Notes: generated from the letters alone by a model not told the origin. Numbered from the stretch's first letter, positions 1 to 45,800 are shown. The stretch: 64,000 nucleotides of DNA from Channallabes apus (GCA_030522415.1 CM060112.1:16981227-17045226), one strand, 5' to 3'. Numbers and translations: made by a program.

Positions 1-955
1 ATCCAAATCCCGGATGGTTATTACCATAGACACACATCAGACCCCTGGATCTCTGATGACATCATTTAGCTAAATTCATGTGATCATTTTAGTCCTTTAT
101 ACCATCATCCTGTAGACTAAATGAAGGTACTGTAATTAATTTTCATTGATAAATCCTTTGCTAAATTTGCTAGCCAGTGTTTTTTTGCTACCCACACCGG
201 CATCTAGAGATAATCTTTCTTCTAGAAGTCTACATCAGCTTGCGTGAAGTAGTGGCGTGTGAACCGCAACATTTGTTTGATTTTTATTTCAATTCCTGTA
301 ACAGTAAATCTTATAGGCAGAATTTATCAATCGAAAACCATCGGATTATATTATGGAACTGAAGATGATGGTGCTCACGGAACACTCGCTACAGCACTAA
401 TATGCATGTCTACAGTCTGCACAGTTCAGTATTTTATTACTTTCATCCTCTCACAACATTCGCAAGAAAACAAAACAAAAAATAAAAAAAAATATCGTAA
501 CAAGCCTGAGCCATGCTGTTGTCTGTAAGACGTCCACGACGAAGGTGAAAATGTTACCCTGCCTTCATTACAGACTTTGTATATTATACAGGAGACAAAC
601 ACACAAATCTCACCTCATTCATTAAAATCAAAAGAAGACTTCTCAACTAAACATAATTACTCCTTCTAAATCTGATGATAGCAGCTGAGAGAAGATAAAA
701 AAAAATAAAAAAAAAGTTAACTAAAAAAAATTTTTTAAAAAGAGGGGACAAAATAGCATGAGAGATTAAAAAAAAAAAAAAAAAAAGTAACCATTTGCTT
801 CCATTCGTTCCCTCTTCCGTCTGTATTTGTCAGATAATAAATCTTGGCGCTTGCAGTGACATCACGCCAATGTTGGACTCTCCGGATTCCTGATGGTAGC
901 TCTCTGTGTGTGTGTGTGTGTCTGTGTGTGTTTCGTGGGGGTGCGTGCGGGATCC
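1..955 (-). other. smurf2 3' untranslated and downstream region
   Basis: Sequence downstream of the smurf2 stop, AT-rich, with a short (CA)n run on the coding strand (930-903), A-runs at 700-787 and no convincing reading frame. The end of the transcript cannot be fixed from sequence alone. The short open frames at 177-528 have no recognisable content. Confidence 0.6.
433..438 (-). promoter_or_regulatory. candidate AATAAA polyadenylation signal for smurf2
   Basis: An AATAAA hexamer in the smurf2 direction about 520 nt past the stop codon. Another lies at 288-283. Vertebrate smurf2 3'UTRs are usually longer, so a distal site to the left of the window is also possible. Confidence 0.3.
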
Positions 956-34217
<33,262 letters not shown>

Positions 34218-35760
34218 CTGAAATAGAGAGAAGAAAAAAAAAAAAAACAAGCCAACATGAGTTACTGCAGTATCGGTGTTGACAATAAATGACACGAAAC
34301 AAAACGGCACTTTAACCTTTCTAGAGCTCTAGTAAAAAAATAAGGAGGTCAAAACACCACAAAGCCATATCCGTATACTGTAAGTCACACAGGTTGTGTT
34401 CGAGCAGCGGGTATATAATGGGTGTTTGAAACGTTATTTGGACCCATTACACAGCACTGTGGGATTTTGTAATGGATACACTCCATTATGCTTTGGACAT
34501 GAATACAAAAAGGCACATGAAAACACTTAGCGCAAATGTTCTCCAGCTGGTTTTATATTTTTTTCTTTCTTCCTTTTTTTTCACTCCATGTCCTGCAGGT
34601 TTTGTGTCATGAATCCCTGTTTGTTGATGGCTTTGTTTACAGGAAAGTTGGTCATAAAAACCGCCACCGAGTCTCTTAGCAAATCAGTCAATTCAGCAGG
34701 ATTAATAATCAGCAATAAATTCACAAACAAACAGACATCTCGTGCATGTCTAAAGCCACACCCTATGTTCCAGCGGAGAATCTCCTGATTCCTCACAAAA
34801 TCTCACTTAGCTTCTCGATGAATATCGTCCCAGTGATTACAGAATACCCATAATGCACAATAATGTGTAACCTTCATACTGAGGGCGTGCTAGCAAATGT
34901 GGCATCATAAATCCTGCAGTTGAGTTCTGGTCCCCATATTAGTGTACTACATACTGTAAAGTAGTGGATGTGATTGTGCAGTATAGGGCAAAGGAATTCG
35001 TCACTTCTAGAACTCTGCTTGGCTGGTTGTTCCTAGACATTGGTATATATTTATAATATTTATCATTCATCTTTTTACTGAACAGAATTGTAATAGATCT
35101 AATGGACTCCAACTCTTTACGTGGTTCAAGGTGGGGCCACACTGATACTAGACAACTGAGAAAAGTGAGCACAGAGCTGAAACTGGGTAAGTACTAGGGC
35201 TAATCATTTACCTTGTTACTACATAGCTTAGTTAAGTCAGTGTTATGGAAAATGACAAAAAAAAAACAAGGGAAAACTCAAGGAAAGTTAATATTTGTTA
35301 AATTACCAAGACGATATTCTGTATAAGTAAACCGGGACTGTAATTATTTTTAGCACAGGTGGGAAATGTGCCATGAATTTGACAACCAGGGGAGAAAAAA
35401 AAAATTGTTCATATAGATTTATGTTCATATTTTTCAAAGTTAATTTTTAAATTCTTTCCAATTTTAAGAACTCAATTGAACCTTAAGACATTTCATTTTA
35501 AGAGAATGAAATGTTCATACTGAAAACAAAATTACCAAACTGCCAGTCAATGAGAAACTCAAATGCCTCCCTGTTGGGAATGTTGTGCTAAAAGTTCTCT
35601 CAGGGATCCAACTGAAGTTTTTCTAGGACAACCGTATTGCGCTGAATTTTGCAAGTGACCTCACAAAACTTTTGGCCGGGTCTCCGGAGCGCAGCGGAAC
35701 AAAAAAAAAATTGGTTTTCAGGTTATGAGAAACTTTTTCGTATCCATGACGAATCACGTT
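34218..35760. other. start of smurf2 intron 1, no recognised content
   Basis: AT-rich sequence. Frames at 34581-34796 (both strands) and 34939-35172 have no recognisable domain. Confidence 0.5.
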
Positions 35761-36390
35761 GACACAAAAGTACGGAGCCCCTAAAGGGCCATGGATGGGG
35801 GGGAGAAAAAAAATCCCACCGTGGGAAAAAAAAAAACAGGCGCAAAAAAATAAATAAATAAATTAATAAATAAATAAATAAAAAATGCAAGGCAAAAAAA
35901 TAAATAATATGGAGGGGGGAAATTCCGTTAAGTGAAAAGAAAAAAAAAAAATAGGGGGCAAAAAAAAATAAAAAAAAAAATACCGGGATGAGAGACATGA
36001 GGGGGTAAAAACTGGAGAGAGAAAAAAAATTACGAGACATAGGAGGAAAAGAAATCGAGACCATGTGACTCATTTTCCGGTGCCAAAATACGGAAAGGGC
36101 AAGCTCCGAGTACATACTGAATGTCTTTCTATTTTAGGCCAAGCTGAAAGTAAAAGTCAGCTACAAGAATTCTACTCAGTAATTCTCTCCATGCCTGTTT
36201 AACAATATCCGAGTATTATCCCATCCCCCCCATGCTTCTTTGTTTTTTTTAAATCGATTGGCAGCCAGCCTTAAGGCGCATTACTGACCCCCGCTGGACT
36301 GGAATGATAGTACACGGACAAGGATCAAGCTTTAAGGAGCATTGCTGCCACCTGCTGGACTAAATCGGCAACGCTGAAGAGTCAAGTTTT

Positions 36391-36663
36391 GCGAGATCTC
36401 GCGAAACTTTTGCGAGATCTCGCGAAACTTTTGCGAGATCTCGCGAAACTTTTGCGAGATCTCGCGAAACTTTTGCGAGATCTCGCGAAACTTTTGCGAG
36501 ATCTCGCGAAACTTTTGCGAGATCTCGCGAAACTTTTGCGAGATCTCGCGAAACTTTTGCGAGATCTCGCGAAACTTTTGCGAGATCTCGCGAAACTTTT
36601 GCGAGATCTCGCGAAACTTTTGCGAGATCTCGCGAAACTTTTGCGAGATCTCGCGAAACTTTT
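36391..36663 (+). repeat. 13 x 21 bp palindromic CpG satellite
   Basis: Exactly 13 identical 21 bp units (273 bp), each containing the perfect palindrome GCGAGATCTCGC followed by GAAACTTTT. Each unit has three CpGs. Because 21 is divisible by three, every frame repeats every seven residues, giving false KVSRDLA-type frames. Confidence 0.97.
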
Positions 36664-36699
36664 GCGCAAAAAAAAAAAAAAATCCCTAGCTTCATTTTT

Positions 36700-36945
36700 T
36701 TTTTTTGCCTAGTGGTTTTTTTTTGCCCTTGCTTTTTTTTTTTTGCCTCCGATTTTTTTTTGCCCTTGCATTTTTTTTACCTTGCTTTTTTTTTTTTTGC
36801 CTCCCATTTTTTTTTTGCCCTTGCATTTTTTTTATCTTGCTTTTTTTTTTTTTGCCTCCTATTTTTTTTTGCCCTTGCATTTTTTTTACCTTGCTTTTTT
36901 TTTTGCCTCCCTTTTTTTTTTGCCCTTGCATTTTTATTAGTTTTT
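36700..36945 (+). repeat. T-run minisatellite (about 55 bp unit)
   Basis: About four copies of a unit with T-runs separated by tgcctccc, tgcccttgca and ttaccttgc. It lies inside the inverted-repeat element. Confidence 0.8.
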
Positions 36946-37064
36946 TTTTTTGCCTCCCATTTTTCCCCCTCTGTCATTTTTTTTTTTTTCCAAGGTGGAA
37001 TTTTTTTTTCCTCCAAAGTAAATTTTTTTTCCACCCATGTCCCTTTAGGGTCTCCGTACAAAAG

Positions 37065-38412
37065 ACAGCACATACAGGAGCTTGAAAGAATTTACTACTT
37101 TGGTAAAAATGATGTTGATCGAAAATAATTTACTTTGGAAAAACTGCCTTCCTCCACTCAGTTTTTGAAATATACAAGAAATTTCACATGCCACCATGTT
37201 AAAGTCTCCTCTCTCAAATAATCCAAAAACCAAACCTCTAGTACCGACGCTTCCTCTATATGTATAGTATATTGTATTCTACGTTCTTTCTGAGATGATA
37301 CCTTTGGTTCCTTCCATATTTCAGAAGTACATCCTTACCAAGATCTCTTTATAAGCAAATCTGTTTTGCTGAAATCTACCAATATTGTAAGTCTGTCACT
37401 AACATAGTTGCTGGGAAAATCATAAAGACACTAATTAAATGAACTAATGCAAGTTATTTATACAATAATGCAGCAAAGATAATATATTCACTAATATAAG
37501 TCACCCATAAGTACGAGGTTGAAGCACCAGTGTTGTAGAAAACATGGTAAAATTATCCGTCTGGAGAAGTGACCTCTTGACCTCTTCCAGAATGTGAATG
37601 AAGCGTTGAGTGGTAAAACCTCAACACCCCTGCTCAGTGGCGACACCAGCTTGTCCAGCTTATGCCACACCCCTCCTACTACCATATCCATTACATGGCT
37701 GCTCTAACATAACGCTGATACTGCACACTTAAGAACGGTGATAAGCGGAGATCCCACCTGTGCCTTTCAAAGGCCAAAGAGGAAAAAGAAAAACACTCAT
37801 ACAGGTTTCAACTACCATTATGACCCAGTGACACAGAATTGAGATGAGGTAAAAGAGATGAAAGGCAACACCACTGGAAGAGTCTCATATGGAGTGGAAC
37901 AGCACTAACATGGTGAGAAATTCCAGAGAAGGGAGGCTGCTGATTACTGCAGTTGCTCCTTTTCATCAAGAATGTGTGATGTACGACCCGGAGGGAGTCT
38001 GAAATTTAATCCCGAGCTATAAATGCAAAACATTTTAGGCTTCAAAATTGGGGCAAATTGCCAAAGGATGTTATGATTATATGATGAGTAACAAGTGCTC
38101 TTGTTATTAATGAAATGTTTATAGTGACGATTTTTGAAAAAAAAAAGATTTTGCCTTGGTATGTATAAAGCTAAACATATAATAATAATAATAATAATAA
38201 TAACTGAGAAAAGCCAGTTATAATTCAAGGCCCTCATTAAACTGATCAAATCCCAGCCTTGTCCTTACATAGACACTCACCATGTTTGTGTGTGTTGTTT
38301 TTGGTTGGTACAACTGAAAGGTCTAGAATTGGTGGGAAGTGGTGGGACATGTATAATGGGAAACACACAATCTTTAACAGATATTGACTATTAAAGTATT
38401 GCTCATGCTATA
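37065..38412. other. intron 1 sequence without recognised content
   Basis: No exon-like frame and no named repeat except an (AAT)n run near 38180-38205. Confidence 0.5.
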
Positions 38413-39036
38413 TACCCATCAGCCATGACATCAGGACCTCCTGTCCTAATAAATGTCCCCTTTTGCTGCCAAAGAGCTATGACCCGGCAAGGCATAGAGT
38501 AGTCTTCTGATGGTGTGCTGTTGTATCTGGCACCAGGTTAGCAGCAAATCCTTTAAGTACTGCAAGTTGTGAAGTGGAGCCTCCATGGATCAGACTTTTT
38601 TGTCGCACAGCGTACAGATACTCAGATTGAAATTAGCAAAATATGGAGGCCAAGTCAAAACCTTGAACTTTTTGCTACGTTCCTGAAACCATTCCTGCTT
38701 TTCTCAGTGTGGCAGGGTATATCATACTTCTGAAAGAGACCATGCCATTAGAGATCAATGGGGTGGTACATGGTCTGCAAAATAACATCTGCCAGGAACC
38801 AAGATTCCCCAACAGAACACTACTCATAGAAGACCTAATCAATAAACCTTGTGCTCCAACACCCTGTCACTTGTTCACTAATTATCCTTTCTTGAACCAT
38901 CTTTGGTAGGAACCAACCACCTGATATGAGGAACAACCCACAAGACCTGCAGTTATATCGATCCTCTGACCCAGTCACGTAGGCATCACAATTTGGTCCT
39001 TGTCAAAGTTGCTCAGATCCATATTCGCGTCCTGTG

Positions 39037-40141
39037 TAGGGTTGGGTATCGTTTGGGTTTTTTTCGATACCGGTGCCAAATCGATACTTTGAAAACGGTA
39101 CCGGTGCCAAAACGGTGCCTGAACCGATACTTTTAAGCCAAAAAATTATAGTGGATGACTCAAGAATGAATTTTTATTGAACAAAAAATTTTATGCTTAA
39201 AATTTAACAATATATTAAAAGTTTAAAGTATATATGAATATGTAAGCTTCAAATTTTAGCAATTCTTTTGCAGAAATTTCACCATATTTGCCTTTTCTGT
39301 CAAAATATGACACCTTTCCTGACTTATTGCTCTGCACAGGACATGCATAGCCTTCTTTACAATGGTAAATGGGGTCACTGTTGTAGTACTACTAGTACAG
39401 GCTGGAAAGCCATAATTATAAACAGAATCCATGTTACATTAGTTTTTTTTTACAAACCGTTTGACTATTTGTTAGCATGAATGCAAGATTTGCATTTTGC
39501 TATTAACATTACATTATCCTATTACTAACCTGCGGAAAGTCTGCTGACGTCATCATAATCGGTGACTCCTTTTTGCTACAGTTGGTGTGACTGGGACTGA
39601 GGGTCGTCCACACTGATAGCGCCAGCTGTTGTCCACAAGCTGTTAAACACGGTGCCTCCCTCTGCTTTTAACTTTATTCCGTCTGCCCTCGAATGTTCCA
39701 TTAGATTTAACGTGTTTCGGCCTTTACACGCAACTGCTGTAAAACATTCGCTGCACGTCGCGGTGTCGGAATCCTTTCTTGTGAAATGCAGCCACACTTT
39801 CGACCGTTTAGTTTTAGGCATTTTAACGAGAGTTGTTTAATTTAGCATGCTAAGCTATCGGTAGACCGCCTGCTGCCGTCAGAGCGAGTGTAACGTTAGT
39901 TACTGCGTTGACGCGCATGTCGGATGGTCTCTCATTTCCGGATGATTTGTGCTTTTAATTTTTTTATTTAATCTAATAAACTATTAATCTACAAAAATAT
40001 ATGAATCTAGAGAACAAATATTTCAATCGACAGTTCAGGCATTTAAGTGGCACCGAAATTCTCATTCTGTTTCGGTCCGGTACATACCGGTTCTATAGGT
40101 ACCGGTGCCGTATTGGCACCGGGTTTCGGTACCCAACCCTA
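39037..40141 (-). mobile_element. nonautonomous hAT element with 8 bp target duplication
   Basis: The inverted ends read tagggttgggtatcg (left) and cggtacccaaccctagtcc-side (right). The 8 bp duplication gtcctgtg occurs at 39029-39036 and 40142-40149, the length expected for hAT elements. Inside is a relic of a BED zinc-finger exon on the minus strand. The catalytic part of the transposase is absent. Confidence 0.85.
39576..39821 (-). pseudogene. BED zinc-finger relic of a hAT transposase
   Basis: An 81-codon frame beginning MPKTKRSKVWLHFTRKDSDT and containing CSEC and then LMEHSRADGIK. This is the W-x2-F, C-x2-C, H pattern of a BED finger, but the second zinc-ligand His expected after MEH is not seen. 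Its position between hAT inverted ends shows it belongs to the transposon rather than a host ZBED gene. Confidence 0.7.
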
Positions 40142-40899
40142 GTCCTGTGTTTCCTGCTTCCAAAACATCAAAACTGGTTGTTCATTTTCTCCCTAATGTA
40201 TGGCATTTTTGGAGGTGCCTTATAACCAGATAACCCATTTTATACATTTTTACCGGTCAGTGGTTTGATGTTCTGATCAGGGTTTGCAGTTCAAGCAATG
40301 AGGGTTCATGATTGGATGCTTGATCTCACATAGGAAAGCCTTTAATTGTGGAAACAAAAATCATGTTTTTTTTTTACAGCGTATTGGTATAGTGCTGTGC
40401 CTCCACAAGCCACCAGATCAGTCTCAATGCACATTTGTTCAGATTCCACACTATCCTAGAACTTCACTGGAGTAAGAAGACCATCCTAAAAGATATTACT
40501 TTTTTTTTTGATAGAAGTGAACAGCACTAAGAAGTGTCTAACACATTTGTCCAGTGAGGGTCAGGTTATGATCTGAGGCTTTCCAAGCCATCAAACCATT
40601 CTGTGAGCCCGTGAGTGTATTATGGATAGGGGTCAGGGTCATACTGGTGACAAAAAAAACAGTTCAATCAGAATAGAAATATTTTATCATAGAAGAAAGA
40701 TAATTCTTGATCACCTTTGACCCAAGCCATGCTAGCTAGCAAAATGCATCTGAATATAGGCCTTAATTATGCTGTATGGCATAAATAGTCAGAATACCAG
40801 TATGTTTGTGTTAACAAAAGTTCAGGAAAGCCACAAATCAAGCTGGCAGGTTGTTACAGCCAATCATATTAAAGTGGAGAATCAGAACTGCTGGTTCCT

Positions 40900-41345
40900 C
40901 CTTGCCCTGAGGCCTACAGTGGAGCTGCACCAAGAGGCCTAATGCAACCTACACCACTAGACCCATTATATGATGGAGCTATGCCAAAAGCTACTGTATT
41001 ATAATGCCAAGATGTACCACAGAGGTCATGAAATTGTGATGGACGGGCCTATGATTGTGTTGCACAAGCCCTGAGGCCCACAATCAAGCTGTCCAACTCA
41101 GAGCTGGACCAGTGAACCCAGAAAGACCAATACAAGGCTCCATGTTGGAACTCCAGCAAGAAACAATGAGGAGATGGTTTATGAAACATACTGCACAACA
41201 GAGCTCCAACAGGGGGCCCAAAGTGAAGCTGAACCACGAAATGAAATGACCGATCCATGCAAGCCTGGATGCCTCTTATAATGGAGCTGTGGCAAGAGGT
41301 ACGTATACAAAGAGGTAAGCCATGGAGCCCATGATCAAGCTATGG
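40900..41345 (+). repeat. degenerate repeat tract (ggagctgtgccaagaggc unit)
   Basis: Motifs like tggagctgcaccaagaggc, tggagctatgccaaaagct and tggagctgtggcaagaggt recur with ccatgatcaagct, suggesting an old tandem array. The rest of 40290-42000 shows nothing I can name. Confidence 0.4.
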
Positions 41346-42017
41346 CATTTTAACCCTAGATCATACAAAAAATCCTAAAGTGGCCTGAATTCCTGGCAGA
41401 AGAGGCACTGGTGGGAACCAAGTGCCTACTTCCAACACTGGCCTTGGGGTTTGCGGCTTACTTGAGGCCAAACAAACACATTCAGCAGCCTTTAACTCAG
41501 AAGGAGGCTGAAAATAGATGCCACACATGCTGATATAGATGCTGCATTTGACAGGAAGAAAAACGGCAGATGCCAAAAAGAGAGGCAGAAATGATACTGG
41601 TAGCAGAGGCAAAGTTGTGCCCATACTGTACGCCCAGGAGTCATTACACAGGCAATGAAACAAATTATTCCACTATAAACAATCAGCGTGCAGGAAGCCA
41701 AATGAAACTACAAACCCCCATAATCACTATATCAAGGAAAACAAGGTTTGTTTTGGGAAAGGGTAAAATTACAAAGAACATAACTGGAGGAAACCGGACA
41801 AACGCCTCATGATGAAACTATACTAGCTTTAGGATTGTTTTGGCCAGAACCATGAATAATGAGTTTAGAGAAAGTTTGGGTTGGTAGGCAAAGGAGATGG
41901 AGAAAGATCTAGAAGATACACTACAGGAACAACACACTGGTTGGACTTTACTTTAAACATCAACTTCTTCCACATCTTTCTTGGTGAAAAACAAAAGTAA
42001 TAATGTATTTCAAGATT

Positions 42018-42110
42018 CAAATAACTTTATTAATCCCAGAGGGAAATTGCTTTCCCAATGCCATTTGGTGTTTGGTGCACGTCACATAACCGAAGTCATG
42101 CAGTATAATA
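42018..42110. mobile_element. short LINE-tail-like repeat fragment
   Basis: The block aactttattaatcccagagg followed by gaaattgc is a very common fish repeat end. A comparable tract (actttattcgtcacatacac) begins at 43063. Confidence 0.4.
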
Positions 42111-42735
42111 CAAGTAAGCAGGACACCTAGAAGACTTCATTTAAGAAGTGAACTGTAAATGTTCCCACAAGTTACAGCTAAATTGCCCCAGGTAAGGAGC
42201 AGACCCTGTTGTTCTTCCCTTAACACACACCAGGTGAATAATGAATGGATGGATGGATGAACTTCTTACCTCTCTCCCACACTGCTGTTCCACTCAAACA
42301 AGAATGCTTGAAATCTATACTCAAAATATGCGTTGCATGATGAATGACAGAAAGCCTCAGTCAACAAACCTTTTTAAGAACTTTACTCGAAAACCTGTCA
42401 CTGTGATAAGGACGTTTGCACAGATACCTAGGTCATTGTGTCATTTATACTCAGCATAAAGCTTTTCTGTGGAACATGTGGCGCGCTCTTGTGTCGGGTG
42501 TTAATCAGAAACATTCTGGATAAAATGGCCTTTTAAAAGAAAACATAATCCTCGTCCAATTGCTGTTGTATTAAAGGAATAAAAATCTATTTTGACGTGG
42601 TAATCGTACATCTGCTTTGTGTCTTTGCGTCACATTATGTTCCTCAAACATCACATCATGCCTTGTTTTATTTCTAACACATTGTCCTGCCATACATCCA
42701 AGACAGAATCTAGCTGATCAAAAAAAAATAAAAAT

Positions 42736-43514
42736 ACAGTTAAAGCCTTGTATTGCGAGCATAATTTTCTGGAAACGTTCTTGAAATCCAAAACGCTCTT
42801 ATATCAAAGTGAATTTCCCTAAAAGAAATAATGGAAACTCAGATAATTCGTTCCAGAACCTCCCAAAAAAGAATAATATAATAATAATAATAATATTAAT
42901 ACAACTTTACCTTTGAAAACAATCGTGGCTGGTATGAGGGAGACAAGAGAAAGAAGGGGGAGGGGGAGGTTTTTGTACTGGACAACTTTTATAGATACAC
43001 ACACACACACTAACGGGATCACTGCACTCTGTTGACTCACTGGAATCTTTTTCCTTTTGTACGACTTTATTCGTCACATACACAGTCATAAACAATATTA
43101 TATGAAGTGAAATGCTCATACGACTGCTGTTGACCTCAATATTACAAAAGAATATATTAGAATATATTAGAATATATAATAAAAATAAAATAGCTGAAAT
43201 GTAATGTAGTGCAGTGTAGAACCGTATCTAGTTATTGACAATATAATGTGCAGAATCGAGTGCAAGGTTGCAGTTCAAGTTCACAGTATACTGGTGTGCA
43301 AAAATGGGCGAATAGAATGCAAAAGTCTGAACGTATGTGTGTGTCCTAGTAACAGGTTCCCAGTCTTGAGGTGTGCAAAAAGGAACCTATCTAATGACAC
43401 TTGCTTTTGCATCATCGTTATACAGATTCATCACTCACACTGCTACAGGTGTGGTACAGTTACTAAGGAACACTAAAGAACACCAAATTAAAAAAGAAAT
43501 ATGTTTTCCATCCA

Positions 43515-43550
<36 letters not shown>

Positions 43551-43826
43551 GTCACAATGTTATAGTAAACAGCATACATGTGCACAGTTGTTGACTATAT
43601 GAGTAAGGCACGCACTGAGACCAAGCATAGAAGACGATTACCCACAAATCCCACACCGTGCGCACGCCTGAGAGAGAGAGTTGTGATCACGTGACGTTCA
43701 GCAAAGTGTATACATACTACTCATATTGCAAGATTTTGCTCGTTTATCAAGTTAAAATGTATTAAAAAAATTATCTCGTCTTGCAAAACACTCGCAAGTT
43801 ACTCTCAATCCAAGGTTTTACCATAA
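42736..43826. mobile_element. inverted-repeat DNA element (aaagccttgtattgcgag ends)
   Basis: The left end cagttaaagccttgtattgc is mirrored by the right end gagttactctcaatccaagg-type sequence ending caaggttttacc, giving about 25 bp of imperfect inverted termini. The interior includes another repeat (43020-43380) and a (CA)n run at 43517-43548. The class is uncertain and no transposase is visible. Confidence 0.5.
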
Positions 43827-43829
43827 CAC

Positions 43830-45010
43830 TATTTTACAGCTGACCTGAAGTAAAATACCACCATGCTGACACTGCTGTAGCCTGGAAAAAAAACATGCTA
43901 GGCCAGCGTAAGCTAAAAACAATGGCCTTCCAAGAAACAAAAAAGGAGAAACATTTACAAATGTCAAAACACAGAGTCTTTTGACAGCAGCTCAAAGGTG
44001 TCAAAGTCCAGGATGAAACACAGATAGGAGTTAGAAGGAGGTTACATCATCAGAGAGTTTGTTCACAGAGGAATGTTCCAGTTACATGAGAGCAAAACAC
44101 CACCTGACACACCTGAAACTGAGCTGATCTCTTACACGGCCTTGTAGCTGAAGCTTTCCAGGTATTGCAGACGCTAATCGAGCTTAACATGAATATATTT
44201 AACTCCTAGTATTTAACATCAGCTGGCACGTTATATCATTTCTAGCTAGCATTACCCACATGTTTCTTTAAAATTATAATAAGCAGTCCATTCAAGACTA
44301 CGTCTAGCTAACTAGCAAAACTTTCATTGGCAGTTTGGGCTTCTGATACTATTGGTTCATACTCAATTTCAACTGCAACTACCAACTAAACCAGTTGTCT
44401 TAAACCATGCCTTAAATGTAGCTGAAAATTTACCAGCATAAAGTGCAGAGGGAAAGCGTTCATACACTTTAGATGTTTTATTTTTTTTCCCCACACTCAT
44501 TTTAAAATTGATTAAAATTTGGAATTAACTAAACTTTTTGCGCATTACCGTGAAGTGTGCGGAATGAAGGTGCGAGATCCCGTTTATTAAGTATGGCACA
44601 CTCATAAGCGCTTATTAAAACATGTGTAGTGCCATCTGTTGAATGTTGAGATGGTTCTTTAAGGTCGCTTTTTTTATGATATAAGGGCTTTTTCCATTTA
44701 AATTTCAAATTGGCACGTCTCTCCCTGTGGGCCGACTGCGATGAAACAAAGCCGATATGTTACCTCAAGCTCGGCCAAATTGTTTAGTAGTTTTTACGTG
44801 ATGCACAAACAGACAGACAAAAATTCCAAAAACCATCTTGATGTGTTCGATTGCTCATCTTACAGTATGTCACCCCCAATTTTTTTTTTTACGAATATCT
44901 TCAAATGTACAGACACGCCAACTTCATAGTTTTGTTATATGTAAATAATAGATCATCTGTTGGCATAAAAAATAAATAAATAATAGGATTGTGTCACAGA
45001 TAAGGGAATG
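43830..45010. other. intron 1 sequence without recognised content
   Basis: AT-rich. I see no exon, RNA gene or transposon that I can name. Confidence 0.5.
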
Positions 45011-45029
45011 GATAGAAGAAAATGTCGGC

Positions 45030-45534
45030 ACCAAGTGTCAAAGAGCATGACAGCCTCCATCACTCTCAAATGGCAGAGATTTGGAACAACCAACAGTATT
45101 CCCAGACCCAAGCCAGTAATGTAGCCAGTAATTGGGGACAAACTGCTTTGGTCACAAAGCGTACCAAGAACCAAAGTGTCACTATAACTAAGATCCTCAA
45201 TTCCCATCGAGATGGGAGAAGCTGTACAGAAGGAAAGCCTTCACTGGAGCACTCCACCAATCAGGCCTCTAGGGTGTAGTGGCCAGATCCATGCAATATT
45301 CCCAATAGCAGTGTGGCTTAAATCCATTCCTCATTAAAAGACACATAACTCCCAAGGGAGTTTGCGAAAAAGCCCCTGAATGATTCAGACAATGAGAAGT
45401 AAAATCGTCTGTCCTGATGACACAAAGATTGAACTATTAGAAATGAGGAAGTCAGACTTGAACCCAGTAGAGCACCTCTGGAGAGTCCATCCAACCCAAT
45501 TGAGCTTGAACGATTCTGGAAGCAGCTTCCCAAA

Positions 45535-45565
<31 letters not shown>

Positions 45566-45800
45566 ATAGTGCGCCAAGCTTGTACACAGCATCACTCAAG
45601 CAGGCTTGAGGCCGTCATTGCTGCCAAATTGCTTAACCAAGGACTAAGTGACGGGTCTGAATCCTGTAAATAGAACTGGAAAATTTCAGTCTTTATTTTT
45701 TATTTTTTTTTACAAATTAACAACACTGTGGAGTATTGTGTGTAGAATGATGCATTTAAATAGATTTTATGATGAGTGTGAAACAACAAAATGTGAACTT
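45030..45800 (+). pseudogene. Tc1-like (salmonid-type) transposase relic
   Basis: The blocks catcactctcaaatggcaga, ggagcactccaccaatcagg and acttgaacccagtagagcac follow a salmon-type Tc1 consensus in order, ending at tgctgccaaattgcttaacc. The central part, including the catalytic core, is deleted near 45440. Stops and an (AAAT)n expansion (45534-45568) interrupt the rest. Noncoding today. Confidence 0.75.

Larger units (their letters stand above)
35766..37063. mobile_element. inverted-repeat element filled with A/T-runs and a CpG satellite
   Basis: The left end aaagtacggagcccctaaag (then ggccatgg) is mirrored at the right end by ccatgtccctttagggtctc and cgtacaaaag. Between them are A-runs with short G-rich spacers (35800-36020), a 21 bp satellite (36391-36663) and T-runs with CCT/GCC spacers (36690-37020). 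No transposase is visible. The KKK- or FFF-rich open frames are artefacts. Confidence 0.6.
38416..40281 (-). pseudogene. Tc1-like transposon relic, split by a hAT insertion
   Basis: The left end catcagccatgacatcagga and right end ccggtcagtggtttgatgtt / ctgatcag are the two ends of the teleost Tc1-like family also seen at 1430-1745. Blocks such as ctttaagtactgcaagttg and aggccaagtcaaaaccttga follow the consensus as I recall it, with transposase orientation minus. The middle of the transposase gene is deleted and many stops are present. A hAT element sits at 39037-40141. Confidence 0.75.

Noticed and set aside
36391..36663. CRISPR-like array
   Set aside because: The 21 bp units are contiguous with no unique spacers, and the host is a vertebrate.
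36360..36712. KVSRDLA, SFARSRK and LLRDLAK repeat proteins on both strands
   Set aside because: A 21 bp unit stays open in several frames by arithmetic; no start context, no homologue recognised.
36692..37128. Lysine-rich and phenylalanine-rich frames
   Set aside because: They come from A/T-runs of the inverted-repeat element.
39576..39821. Host ZBED-type gene
   Set aside because: The frame lies between hAT inverted ends with an 8 bp target duplication and lacks a complete BED zinc ligand set.
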